Source of the DNA: Anaerolineales bacterium
GTDB taxonomy: Bacteria; Chloroflexota; Anaerolineae; Anaerolineales; Villigracilaceae
Reading direction: 5' to 3'
Assembly (NCBI GenBank): GCA_030834895.1
Contig: JAUQXA010000018.1
Span: 124,001-188,000 of the forward strand
DNA length: 64,000 nucleotides
The translations under genes were made by a program, and so were the position numbers. Below are positions 6,591 to 14,693 of this stretch, piece after piece; within the stretch, counting starts at the first letter, position 1, and each line of letters opens with the position of its first letter. The notes beneath the pieces were generated by a model, which saw only the letters and a program-made list of their open reading frames with translations, was not told where the DNA came from and made no database searches.

Positions 6591-8564
6591 TCAGGATGCC
6601 AGAACGTATGTGCCGGGTTGGTTTACTCCAATTACATAGAAACCATCCACCGCCTTGCCGCCGGTGACTTCCACCCATGTTGAGCCGTTCCAAAAAAGGA
6701 CAGCCAGGCTAGCCTCATCCGCGCCAGTGGGAATGGGGAATTTGAGCGTAATCTTCCCGCCGACAGGCAGTTCTTCGACCACTTGTTCCCCACTGGAAAT
6801 ACCCACATCCATCCCAGCGATGTACACGAAGCCACCTGGTAACACGCCTGGCAGGATACCGGTTTTTACTTCCTCCAACTGAAAATCAAGCCCGCACAGA
6901 TTTTGGAAGATACCAAAACCATCACCCGTTCCAAGCAGGACCTTTTTCTCACCGTTGCAGACTGGAGGCTCGCCGGACAGGTTATTCTGCGGTTTGTATC
7001 CACGCTCGCCACCTTCTTCGCCTGATTTAGCTTCTACCTGCTTTCCACAAGGACCAGATGTGACCGTTCCAGACCACAGGTTGTACTCGCCATCTGTATT
7101 GCCGGTGAGAATGGGACCTCTGAGGTCAGCGTTTCCATCAAGCTCCAAGCCATAATCATCGTTGCCCGTATAACTGCCGCAAAGCACATTAATGCTATCT
7201 CCATCAACAAGGGCTCCACTACGCATATTGTCGCTGGCAGTCACATGGTTTAGCGTGACGCCGCCATTGGCGAACACGTCCATTCCATCGAAAAGATTCC
7301 CTGAGAAATTACCACCATTAATGGTTGCAGTGCCAGGACCCCCACCCATAAAACCGCTGCCCTCATTCTCGGTGGCGGTTACGTTGTTTAAAGTCAGATT
7401 ATTAAAGCTGAAGAGGAACAATCCAACGCCTTCTCCATTACCGTTTTTGGAAAACTCACCGCCATTTACGGTGATATCGTAGCCAGACAAGATGGCACCT
7501 GAACCTGAATTACCGTTGGCAGTGGCATTGGACAATGTGACATCTCCCGCCAACGCCCCAGCGAACAGACCGGAGCCGCCGTTCCCGGAAAAATTACTTT
7601 GCTGGACTGTCAAGCTGCCGTTCCAAGCATCGACGACTGCGCCATCAAACGAATTTCCACTCATGTCGATACCATTCAGATTTACATCCCCATCATCCGC
7701 AGAGATTCGAAGACCGGTGCCCCGGGTTGTGGAGCTTACGTTGGTAAGATCGACATCCCCATGGTATGACCATACACTAATCCCGGTGGCTTCATCCATT
7801 GTTGCAATTACTTCAAGGTCGGCAAGTTCGAGCGCGCCCTCTTGACCGTCGACATAAATGGCGTCACCGCTATCCGCATTGACTGTGAATCCCGAGAGCG
7901 TGAAGGCATTCATACCAAGTATGGAAAATGAACCTGTGAGGGTGGATCCGCCAACACCACTGCCAGCGCCGATGATGCCCAGATAGTCTGGAATGTCGCC
8001 GCCCGCCGTCGTCCAGGCAAATCCATCCACAAAGACATTTTCAGTATATGTCCCTGATTCCACATAGATGTTTCCATCGTCCGGCTTTGTGTTAAGTGTT
8101 GTGGATAAATAAACAACCGCATCCTGGATTGGGGTATCGGATGTAAAACAAGTCCCCGCGGCATATGCACTGCAATCTGCGCCTGAAGGAAGGAATCGAT
8201 AGGTTGTACCGCCAGCAGTGAAATATGGATCTGGCGCGGCAAGAACCTCCGCAGCCTCAGTGGAAACAAGGGGCAGGGCTTCGCCCTCTTCATCTACAAC
8301 CACAAGCGCGGTATCCTCCGGAAGTTGTTCCAAAATTTCGGGAATGGTGACTTCTTCCGTTATCGTTTCTTCGGGAGCAGGTTGAGCCACGGATTCTCCG
8401 ACCGCAGATTCATCCACAACAGGTTCATCCTCCACTTCAACCGGCGTATCGGGTTGGGGGGGGATTTCGTCCTGTGCCAGCACCACAAGCGGCATTGCTG
8501 CGGCAGCAAGCAAGGATAAAAAGACGGCAAAAGATAACACGATCATTCTTTTTTGTTTGGACAT
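6591..8564 (-). CDS. Secreted right-handed beta-helix protein
   Basis: The ATG at 8564 is chosen because the AGGAG upstream is at better spacing for it than for the GTG two codons earlier. The 657-residue product has a signal peptide (KQKRMIVLSFAVFLSLLAAAAMP) and an acidic Pro/Glu/Val linker. From about residue 200 to 480, ladders of G-x-x-F-S-G-N, LTLNNVTATENEGSG and similar turns match the parallel beta-helix repeat of pectate-lyase-like proteins. The C-terminal module (FPIPTGADEASLAVLFWNG, then GTYVLAS) is a small beta domain typical of exported Chloroflexota proteins. No catalytic residues of pectate lyases are evident, so a surface or adhesion role is as likely as polysaccharide binding. 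Confidence 0.78.
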   Translation of the reverse strand: MSKQKRMIVLSFAVFLSLLAAAAMPLVVLAQDEIPPQPDTPVEVEDEPVVDESAVGESVAQPAPEETITEEVTIPEILEQLPEDTALVVVDEEGEALPLVSTEAAEVLAAPDPYFTAGGTTYRFLPSGADCSAYAAGTCFTSDTPIQDAVVYLSTTLNTKPDDGNIYVESGTYTENVFVDGFAWTTAGGDIPDYLGIIGAGSGVGGSTLTGSFSILGMNAFTLSGFTVNADSGDAIYVDGQEGALELADLEVIATMDEATGISVWSYHGDVDLTNVSSTTRGTGLRISADDGDVNLNGIDMSGNSFDGAVVDAWNGSLTVQQSNFSGNGGSGLFAGALAGDVTLSNATANGNSGSGAILSGYDITVNGGEFSKNGNGEGVGLFLFSFNNLTLNNVTATENEGSGFMGGGPGTATINGGNFSGNLFDGMDVFANGGVTLNHVTASDNMRSGALVDGDSINVLCGSYTGNDDYGLELDGNADLRGPILTGNTDGEYNLWSGTVTSGPCGKQVEAKSGEEGGERGYKPQNNLSGEPPVCNGEKKVLLGTGDGFGIFQNLCGLDFQLEEVKTGILPGVLPGGFVYIAGMDVGISSGEQVVEELPVGGKITLKFPIPTGADEASLAVLFWNGSTWVEVTGGKAVDGFYVIGVNQPGTYVLAS

Positions 8565-8771
8565 AGTCACTTCTCCTTTTTTGACATGAACAATGCATCA
8601 AGGAATTTCCCTTGGATCTCTAAATTACATTTATGAATACATTTTTAATTTAATTATAAGGGTTAGGTTCAAAAGTGTCAAATTTCACAACAAAATTGTC
8701 ATATATATTTGACGAGGAAACTCAGAAAAAAGGGGCGCATCCATACCGGAGAGTGGGAATCGTAAAATTCC

Positions 8772-8800
8772 TTGACAAAATTCAGTCACTGAATTATGAT
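8772..8800 (+). promoter_or_regulatory. Promoter of the Rrf2 gene with palindromic operator
   Basis: TTGACA (8772-8777), a 17-base spacer and TATGAT (8795-8800) form a near-consensus promoter. The spacer holds the perfect inverted repeat TTCAGT-C-ACTGAA (8781-8793). Self-repression by the Rrf2 protein is the simplest reading. Confidence 0.72.
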
Positions 8801-8844
8801 TGAGGTCAATAAAGTCTATTGGATTAGTAGGAGTTGCAGACAAA

Positions 8845-9303
8845 GTGAGACTTTCCAAACGTGGAGAATATGGTCTTCGGGCAATGATTGCACTGGCGGA
8901 ACCCGCCCCAAATGGAGACGCCCCACAGATGATGCAGATCAAGGAGATTTCCCTCCGTGAGAATATCTCTGTCAAGTTCCTCGAGCAGATTCTACTCACG
9001 CTCAAGAACGCGGGGCTGCTTCACAGCAAAATGGGCGTCGGTGGCGGGTATTACCTGGCCAGGTCGGCCGGTGAAATCACCTTGGGACAAATCTTCCGCG
9101 TGTTGGACGGACCTGTAGCTCCGATCAAATGTGTCAGCCAGATGGCGTATGAGCCATGCGGCTGTCCCGATGAAGAGACCTGTGGCTTGCGGCTGGTGAT
9201 GGGCGATGTGCGAAACGCCATCGTGGATATCCTGGACCGGACAACCCTGGCGGATGTGAACAAACGCCAGAATGCTATCCGCAGGAAACTTGGCATCAAG
9301 TAA
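8845..9303 (+). CDS. Rrf2-family transcription regulator with four C-terminal cysteines
   Basis: I choose the GTG at 8845, which gives RLSKRGEYGLRAMIAL as the first helix as in Rrf2/IscR proteins, with AGGAG upstream; the TTG at 8800 lies inside the promoter. The product has 152 residues: winged helix-turn-helix with ISVKFLEQILLTLKNAGLL and the wing SKMGVGGGYYLARSAGEITLG, then a dimer helix. Cys96, Cys105, Cys107 and Cys113 (C-x8-C-x-C-x5-C) could bind an Fe-S cluster or act as thiol sensors, as in IscR, NsrR or CymR, though the spacing is different. It precedes a PstSCAB-like importer and is probably its regulator. Confidence 0.85.
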   Translation: MRLSKRGEYGLRAMIALAEPAPNGDAPQMMQIKEISLRENISVKFLEQILLTLKNAGLLHSKMGVGGGYYLARSAGEITLGQIFRVLDGPVAPIKCVSQMAYEPCGCPDEETCGLRLVMGDVRNAIVDILDRTTLADVNKRQNAIRRKLGIK

Positions 9304-9312
9304 ATAACAAAT

Positions 9313-9338
9313 TGCGTCGTTGGGGGGAACGCATTTTT
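9313..9338 (+). terminator. Weak hairpin after the Rrf2 gene
   Basis: TGCGT and ACGCA bracket a G-rich loop and are followed by TTTTT. The stem is only five to six base pairs, so termination may be partial. Confidence 0.4.
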
Positions 9339-9340
9339 AT

Positions 9341-9375
9341 TTGCGTAAAAAGTATACTAGTACTATAGACTTTAT
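9341..9375 (+). promoter_or_regulatory. Upstream region of the Pst-like operon, with 11-bp element shared with rrf2 leader
   Basis: ATAGACTTTAT at 9365-9375 is the exact reverse complement of 8809-8819, just after the rrf2 -10 box. It lies 30 bases before the substrate-binding gene. A possible promoter is TTGCGT (9341-9346), 17 bases, TATAGA (9364-9369), and a small palindrome TAGTACTA covers 9358-9365. No Pho box is seen. Confidence 0.5.
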
Positions 9376-9404
9376 GGTCAACTCAAACAAATAGGAGAAC
9401 GATT

Positions 9405-10373
9405 ATGAGAAAACATATTTCAACCCCGGTCATCATCCTGGCCCTGGCTTCCATCATACTGACCGCCTGCGGGAATGCATCCGCCCCGGCTCCTGCCAAA
9501 GGCGAACTGAACGGGACGGTCAGCGTTTCGGGCGCGTTTGCCCTCTACCCCATGATGACCGTCTGGGCTGAGGAATTCACCAAACTTCACCCGGATGTTC
9601 AATTTGACGTACAAGGCGGCGGTGCAGGCAAAGGCATGACCGACACCATTGCCGGCGCAGTGGACATTGGCATGATCTCACGCAGCATCAAACCCGAAGA
9701 AGAAGCGCAGGACATCTTTTGGGTGTCCGTCACCAAGGATGCGGTCTTCCCCATTATCAGCGCTGAGAATCCTGTAGCAGAACAAATTCTTGCAAAAGGA
9801 ATCTCTCAAGAAGTCTTTGCCAAGGTCTACATCACAGGCGAGATCAAGACCTGGGGTGAAGTGGTCGGCAACCCGGCCATTACCGACGAAATTCACGTCT
9901 TCACCCGCTCCGACGCCGCCGGTGCCGCCGAACAATGGGCAAAATATGCAGGCGGCAAAGCCCAGGAAGACCTCAAGGGTATTGGTGTCAATGGCGAACC
10001 TTCGATGGTGGACACCATCATCAAAGACCCGCTGGGAATTGGTTACGGCAACCTGAACAGTATCTTCGATTTGAGCGGCGGTGGACTTGTCCCCGGCATC
10101 ATCATCCCGCCGGTTGATATCAATGCCAATGGTCAGGTTGACGACGGTGAACTCTATAAAGTCAAGGAAGATGCGTTTGGCGCTGTTGCCGATGGGATTT
10201 ATCCCTCCCCACCCTCCCGTTTCGAGAACCTCGCCACCAAAGGCAAACCCAGCGGTGTGACGCTCGCCTTCATCGAATGGATATTGACGGACGGGCAACA
10301 ATATCTCGAAGCCGCCGGATACGTCCCGCTGACCGCCGAACAACAAGCCGAATCGCTTGCAAAACTCAAATGA
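9405..10373 (+). CDS. PstS-like lipoprotein, substrate-binding protein of an oxyanion ABC importer
   Basis: A 322-residue lipoprotein starting at an ATG with AGGAG upstream; the lipobox is LTACGN. The N-terminal lobe is PstS-like: VSGAFALYPMMTVWAEEF, then QGGGAGKGMTDTIAGAVDIGMISR, the anion-binding helix start and strand. In PstS the second binding loop usually reads R-S-D/E-G-S-G-T; here it is RSDAAGAAEQW, so the Ser and Thr that hold phosphate are missing. A segment resembling a calcium loop (DINANGQVDDGELYK) lies near residue 245. It is the first gene of the importer operon. The substrate may not be phosphate. Confidence 0.8.
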   Translation: MRKHISTPVIILALASIILTACGNASAPAPAKGELNGTVSVSGAFALYPMMTVWAEEFTKLHPDVQFDVQGGGAGKGMTDTIAGAVDIGMISRSIKPEEEAQDIFWVSVTKDAVFPIISAENPVAEQILAKGISQEVFAKVYITGEIKTWGEVVGNPAITDEIHVFTRSDAAGAAEQWAKYAGGKAQEDLKGIGVNGEPSMVDTIIKDPLGIGYGNLNSIFDLSGGGLVPGIIIPPVDINANGQVDDGELYKVKEDAFGAVADGIYPSPPSRFENLATKGKPSGVTLAFIEWILTDGQQYLEAAGYVPLTAEQQAESLAKLK

Positions 10374-11368
10374 GCGAAGCCAATTCAACAACCATCACGC
10401 AAGAAAATATGAAAGCAGAAGGTCGGGTCACCCGGCCTTCTGCCGTCCTCCGTGCCAGGCAGGATCGAACCGCCCAGCGCACCTTTTTTATTATTACCAC
10501 CCTGCCGGTGTTGCTCATCCTGATCATCACGGTTGCGCTTTTCGTGCGCGCCTGGCCCATCCTCAGCACATACGGCTTATCAAGCCTGCTTTTCGGGGAA
10601 ATTTGGAAACCCAATGATGGACAGTTCGGCTTCCTGCCTTTCATCCTTGGGACGGTTTGGGTTACGGTGGTTGGGGTGCTCCTGTCTGTGCCCGCCTGTT
10701 TGCTGGCTTCCGTCTATCTTGCGGAATATGCCCATGCCCGCACCCGTACCGTGACCAAGCCTGTTCTGGATGTGCTTGCTGCCATTCCACCTGTGGTCTA
10801 CGGCGTGTGGGGCCTGCTCGCTATCGTCCCCTTTGTGGATGAGGTTCTCGCGCCGCTCTTCGACCGTTGGCTTGGATTCATCCCCATCTTCGCTGTCACC
10901 CAGCCGACGGGGTTTGGAATCTTTGCGGGCGGAATCGTGCTGGCAGTGATGATCGCTCCGCTCATCATTTCGGTCACCTTCGAAGTCTTCTCCACAGTCC
11001 CCAATGACTTGAGACATGCCTCGCTTGCTGTCGGTGCAACCCAATGGCAGACCATTCGAAACATCGTCCTGCCGCAGGTGACGCCGGGCATCCTTGCCGC
11101 TGTTGTACTGGCGGCATCCCGTGCGTTCGGTGAGACCATTGCCGTGCTGATGGTGGTAGGCAACGTCCCGCAAATTCCGACTTCCATCTTTGACTCAGCC
11201 TATCCGCTGCCGGCATTGATCGCAAACAACTACGGCGAGATGATGTCCATCCCGCTGTATGACGCGGCTTTGCTGGGCGCGGCGCTTGTTTTATTGATAG
11301 TCATCCTGATCTTCAACATTCTCTCCACACTGGTTCTCCAGAGATTCCTGAGGCGAAAATGGGCATAA
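10370..11368 (+). CDS. PstC-like permease
   Basis: The start MSEANST at 10370 overlaps the preceding stop in ATGA, indicating translational coupling; the upstream extension of the frame is not used. The protein has 332 residues with a basic cytoplasmic N terminus and six membrane helices. The inner-membrane permease signature EAA loop is visible as HASLAVGATQWQTIRNIVLPQVTPGILAAV, and the PstC-type region AIPPVVYGVWGLLAIVPFV precedes it. It forms the channel with the PstA-like protein. A large periplasmic loop holds the GFGIFAGGIV segment. Assignment to the PstC family is firm, but substrate is open. Confidence 0.88.
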   Translation: MSEANSTTITQENMKAEGRVTRPSAVLRARQDRTAQRTFFIITTLPVLLILIITVALFVRAWPILSTYGLSSLLFGEIWKPNDGQFGFLPFILGTVWVTVVGVLLSVPACLLASVYLAEYAHARTRTVTKPVLDVLAAIPPVVYGVWGLLAIVPFVDEVLAPLFDRWLGFIPIFAVTQPTGFGIFAGGIVLAVMIAPLIISVTFEVFSTVPNDLRHASLAVGATQWQTIRNIVLPQVTPGILAAVVLAASRAFGETIAVLMVVGNVPQIPTSIFDSAYPLPALIANNYGEMMSIPLYDAALLGAALVLLIVILIFNILSTLVLQRFLRRKWA

Positions 11369-12237
11369 AGAAATTGCAGAAGAAACAATTTGAGCGCAGA
11401 CATTTGATGGAATTATTCATGAAGACCATCATGCGCATCGCCCTGCTGATCGTGGCAGGCGCGCTTGGTTTAATTTTATGGACGATCATTACCCGTGGAC
11501 TCCCGTCTTTGACCTGGTCCATGGTTTCACAAGTCCCCAAGGGCGGATATTACATGGGCAAGGAAGGTGGCATCCTCAACGCCATCATCGGCTCGGCGTA
11601 TCTCGCCACCGGCGGAACATTGCTCGCCATGCTTTTGAGCGTGCCGATTGCGTTGTATCTCAAAGCCTACCTCGGTGATTCGAAATGGGGTGAGTACGTT
11701 CGCCTTTCGCTGGATGTGTTGTGGGGCATTCCATCCATTGTATACGGTGCGTTTGGCTTCGCGTTGATGATCTTGCTTGGCATGCGTGCGTCGCTGCTGG
11801 CGGGCATCATCGTGCTGGCGCTCGTCGAACTGCCGATCATGACCCGCGCCATGGATGAAGTCATCCGCCGTATGCCCGAAGATTTGGAACATGCCGCGCT
11901 GGCGTTGGGTTCCACCAAGTTTGAGGTGGCATTGCATGTGGTCACCCGCCAGATGCTGCCTGGCATCACCACCGCCATCCTGCTTGCCTTCGGGCGCGGG
12001 ATCGGGGACGCGGCATCCGTGCTGTTCACCGCAGGCTACACCGACCGCATCACAACCTCGTTGATGCGCCCAACGGCTTCGCTGCCGCTGGCGGTTTTCT
12101 TCCAACTTGGCTCGCCATACCCCCAAGTCCGCGAGCGCGGATACGCCGCCGCGTTGATCCTGACCATCATCGTGTTGCTGGTCAGCTTTGGATCCCGCTG
12201 GCTTTCGGCGCGGTTGGGAAGATATACGATCAAGTAG
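11359..12237 (+). CDS. PstA-like permease
   Basis: A 292-residue membrane protein whose ATG at 11359 lies inside the end of the PstC-like gene, with GAGG five bases upstream. Helices begin with IALLIVAGALGLILWTII. The PstA-type segment LDVLWGIPSIVYGAFGFALMI and the EAA loop HAALALGSTKFEVALHVVTRQMLPGITTAI are both present, and the end reads YAAALILTIIVLLVSFGSRWL. It pairs with the PstC-like protein in the importer. Later in-frame Met codons (MELFMKT) could also be used as the start. Confidence 0.88.
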   Translation: MGIKKLQKKQFERRHLMELFMKTIMRIALLIVAGALGLILWTIITRGLPSLTWSMVSQVPKGGYYMGKEGGILNAIIGSAYLATGGTLLAMLLSVPIALYLKAYLGDSKWGEYVRLSLDVLWGIPSIVYGAFGFALMILLGMRASLLAGIIVLALVELPIMTRAMDEVIRRMPEDLEHAALALGSTKFEVALHVVTRQMLPGITTAILLAFGRGIGDAASVLFTAGYTDRITTSLMRPTASLPLAVFFQLGSPYPQVRERGYAAALILTIIVLLVSFGSRWLSARLGRYTIK

Positions 12238-12303
12238 GGGCGCGGTCATCGCGCCCTGGTTTGGGCAAGGTTATGCTCAATTTTGGGCGGGGAAACCCCG
12301 CCC
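12238..12303 (+). repeat. Two GC-rich palindromes inside the importer operon
   Basis: GGGCGCG-gtcat-CGCGCCC (12238-12256) and GGGCGGGG-aaa-CCCCGCCC (12285-12303) fill the gap between the pstA-like and pstB-like genes. They look like short intergenic palindromic repeats and could attenuate or stabilise the transcript. Confidence 0.6.
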
Positions 12304-12321
12304 CTACAAAGGATGCAAATT

Positions 12322-13077
12322 ATGGAAACCCATATTCAAGTCAAAAATCTCAACGCATATTACGGCAAACAACAGGCTTTGAAAAATATCAACATCGAGA
12401 TTCCCAAAAAACAGATCACGGTCATCATGGGACCTTCGGGTTGTGGCAAGACTACTTTATTGAAGACCCTCAATCGTTTTTTTGAACTAAACGAAGACAC
12501 TCATTTGACAGGCGAAGTGTTGGTTGACGGGGAAAACATCTACGACAAGGAAGTGGACGTGACCGAAGTCCGCAAGTGCGTGGGGCTGCTGGCGCAGCGT
12601 CCCTCGCCCTTGCCCATGTCGATCTATGACAACATCGTCTACGGGATGCACATCCATAAAATGAAGAAGGACCGCAGGGAATACAAAGCCGCGGTGCGAC
12701 ATTACCTTGAAATCGCGGGCTTGTGGGAGGAGGTGCAAAAACGCTTGCATGACCCCGCCACCAGCCTTTCGATCGGACAGCAGCAGCGCCTGTGTCTTGC
12801 CCGCGGACTGGCTGTCGAACCCGAAATCATCCTCGGCGACGAACCCACCTCCGCGTTGGACCCGATCTCGTCGCAAAACATCGAGAGTCGCCTGCTCGAA
12901 TTGAAGCAGCAGTACACGACGGTCATCGTCACGCACACACTGCGTCAGGCAAAACGTCTTTCAGATTATGTGATTTACATGTACATGGGAGAAGTGATCG
13001 AAGCGGGACCCGCAAAGGAAGTATTCGGCAATCCCCAGCACGAACGCACGAAGCAATATCTCGAAGGCTTGTTCTAA
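12322..13077 (+). CDS. PstB-like ATP-binding protein
   Basis: The start at 12322 (METHIQVK) has AAGGA upstream and gives 251 residues. Walker A is GPSGCGKT (38-45), the Q-loop region reads LLAQRPSPLPMSIYDNIVYG as in PstB, Walker B ends in GDEPTSALD and the H-loop is VTHTLRQA. The ABC signature reads LSIGQQQR rather than LSGGQQQR, a substitution at the second signature residue, and the residue before DEP is Gly where PstB has Met. It energises the importer. No phoU follows; instead a TauE/SafE permease gene lies 71 bases downstream. Confidence 0.9.
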   Translation: METHIQVKNLNAYYGKQQALKNINIEIPKKQITVIMGPSGCGKTTLLKTLNRFFELNEDTHLTGEVLVDGENIYDKEVDVTEVRKCVGLLAQRPSPLPMSIYDNIVYGMHIHKMKKDRREYKAAVRHYLEIAGLWEEVQKRLHDPATSLSIGQQQRLCLARGLAVEPEIILGDEPTSALDPISSQNIESRLLELKQQYTTVIVTHTLRQAKRLSDYVIYMYMGEVIEAGPAKEVFGNPQHERTKQYLEGLF

Positions 13078-13082
13078 AATTG

Positions 13083-13118
13083 GTCGGTAGTTATTTCGAA
13101 ATGACTGCCGACTGTTTT
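13083..13118 (+). terminator. Hairpin with T tract after the pstB-like gene
   Basis: GTCGGTAGTTATTTC pairs with GAAATGACTGCCGAC (two G-T pairs) and is followed by TGTTTTT. It may reduce read-through into the permease gene. Confidence 0.75.
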
Positions 13119-13148
13119 TAACATCCAACCATCACAAGGAGATTCGCA

Positions 13149-13904
13149 ATGGAAGCAAACTTCATTCTCTTCGTTGTTGTCGGATTTCTCGCCCAGATGA
13201 TCGATGGCGCATTGGGTATGGCGTACGGCGTCAGTTCGAATACCTTCCTGTTGAGTTTGGGGATTCCGCCCGCGGCGGCATCTGCCAGCGTTCACATGGC
13301 GGAGGTGGTGACGACGGGCATATCGGGCTTCTCCCACTGGAAGCTGGGCAACGTCAACTGGAGTTTGGTCAAACGTCTGCTCATCCCCGGCGTGATCGGC
13401 GGCGTGACGGGAGCCTACCTGCTGACCACCTTCGACGGCGATGTCATCAAGCCGTACATCTCAGCCTACCTTCTCATCATGGGCGTGGTCATTGTCTTCA
13501 AGGCGTTCAATATGAAGAAGGAACACGACGAGAATGAATATCACGGCCCGACGATCAGCCTGCTCGGTCTGCTCGGCGGATTCTGCGACGCGATTGGCGG
13601 CGGCGGATGGGGTCCCGTTGTGACGACGACTCTCGTGGCGCGCGGCAAGCATCCGCGGCTGACGATTGGTTCGGTCAACTTCTCGGAGTTCTTCGTTACC
13701 TTCGCCGAGTCGGTCACATTCGTGCTGGCGTTGAATTTCTTCGAGTACTGGCAGATTATTTTGGGCTTGCTGATCGGCGGTAGTATCGCCGCGCCGATTG
13801 CGGCGGTGGCGGCGAAGAAACTCCCAATCAGGGCGCTGATGATCTTCGTCGGGGTGCTCATCATCATTTTGAGCATCCGCACGATTGTTCTGGCGGTGAA
13901 GTAA
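13149..13904 (+). CDS. TauE/SafE-family permease
   Basis: A 251-residue protein with about eight membrane helices and AAGGAG just before the ATG. It has the two-repeat TauE/SafE pattern: first FLAQMIDGALGMAYGVSSNTFLLSLGIPPAAASASVHMAEV and second GLLGGFCDAIGGGGWGPVVTTTLVARG, then SVNFSEFFVTFAESV. Members move sulfite, sulfoacetate, thiosulfate or other small anions across the inner membrane. Its place after the Pst-like importer and the Rrf2 gene suggests a shared role with sulfur-type oxyanions, which is inference. Confidence 0.88.
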   Translation: MEANFILFVVVGFLAQMIDGALGMAYGVSSNTFLLSLGIPPAAASASVHMAEVVTTGISGFSHWKLGNVNWSLVKRLLIPGVIGGVTGAYLLTTFDGDVIKPYISAYLLIMGVVIVFKAFNMKKEHDENEYHGPTISLLGLLGGFCDAIGGGGWGPVVTTTLVARGKHPRLTIGSVNFSEFFVTFAESVTFVLALNFFEYWQIILGLLIGGSIAAPIAAVAAKKLPIRALMIFVGVLIIILSIRTIVLAVK

Positions 13905-13913
13905 AAGAACAAC

Positions 13914-13949
13914 GTCCCGAAGGTTGTACAACCTTCGGGACGATTTTTT
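13914..13949. terminator. Perfect 14-bp bidirectional terminator
   Basis: GTCCCGAAGGTTGT/ACAACCTTCGGGAC is a continuous palindrome followed by GATTTTTTA. It ends the permease transcript and its T tract touches the stop of the convergent methyltransferase gene. Confidence 0.9.
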
Positions 13950-14646
13950 ACCAAATTCCCGGAAACAGTCGATACTTTGTCTTCCCAGCGAATTCCTTGT
14001 AGCCGGGTAGTTCTGCTTGCAAGGTTTTATCCTCCAAGGCGGTGCGGATGATAAGCACCACAACCAGCAAAAGGGTGGGAATCCATGCCCAGAGCGAATC
14101 CAACAGAAGGGGAATGAACAAATATCCAAACAGTCCGCCCGCATAGCCGGGGTGACGGACGATGCGATACGGTCCCGTGGAGACGACATGATGTCCGCGC
14201 TCGGTTTGGATGCGGACTGTGCCGGCGAAAAAGCGATTCTCGATCAGCGCCCAGGAGGAGAAGCCATAGCCGAGGACGATGCCCGCAAGCGCAACCAGGT
14301 TTAGGGTTGGATTGGAAGCCGTGGAAGGGGCGTAATATTTTTCGAGTCCTGCAGCGACTAAACTCAAGATGGAACCAATCCCAAGCAGCGGAGCGAGGAC
14401 TTTGTCCCATGGCTTTGTATCCTTCGCATCCATGAAGCGCGCGCGCTCCGAAATCAAGTCGGGATGTTTGCGCGCCACAAGCAGGCGGCTGAGGATGAAG
14501 GCAAGGATACTTGCAACAGCATACGCCCACGCCTGCCACCAATCCCATCGACCGGAAATGATCAGGGGAATGAACGGGGCGGCGAAAACGATAATCACCA
14601 TTTGCAAAATAACACGCCACATCACAGGTTTGTTTTGTTGAGCCAT
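13948..14646 (-). CDS. Isoprenylcysteine methyltransferase-like membrane protein
   Basis: The ATG at 14646 (MAQQNKP) has a strong AAGGAGGA upstream and gives 232 residues; the longer frame is not used. The protein has about five membrane helices. Its C-terminal part carries the phospholipid methyltransferase/ICMT signature: GHHVVSTGPYRIVRHPGYAGGL, which provides the S-adenosylmethionine pocket, then LEDKTLQAELPGYKEFAGKTKYRLFPGIW with the conserved Glu and Y-x-x-Y. Substrate is unknown. It is transcribed divergently from the NfeD-type protease gene. Confidence 0.85.
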   Translation of the reverse strand: MAQQNKPVMWRVILQMVIIVFAAPFIPLIISGRWDWWQAWAYAVASILAFILSRLLVARKHPDLISERARFMDAKDTKPWDKVLAPLLGIGSILSLVAAGLEKYYAPSTASNPTLNLVALAGIVLGYGFSSWALIENRFFAGTVRIQTERGHHVVSTGPYRIVRHPGYAGGLFGYLFIPLLLDSLWAWIPTLLLVVVLIIRTALEDKTLQAELPGYKEFAGKTKYRLFPGIW

Positions 14647-14693
14647 AGTTTCCTCCTTAACCATTATAATGACCTCAAACATAGGATACAAAT

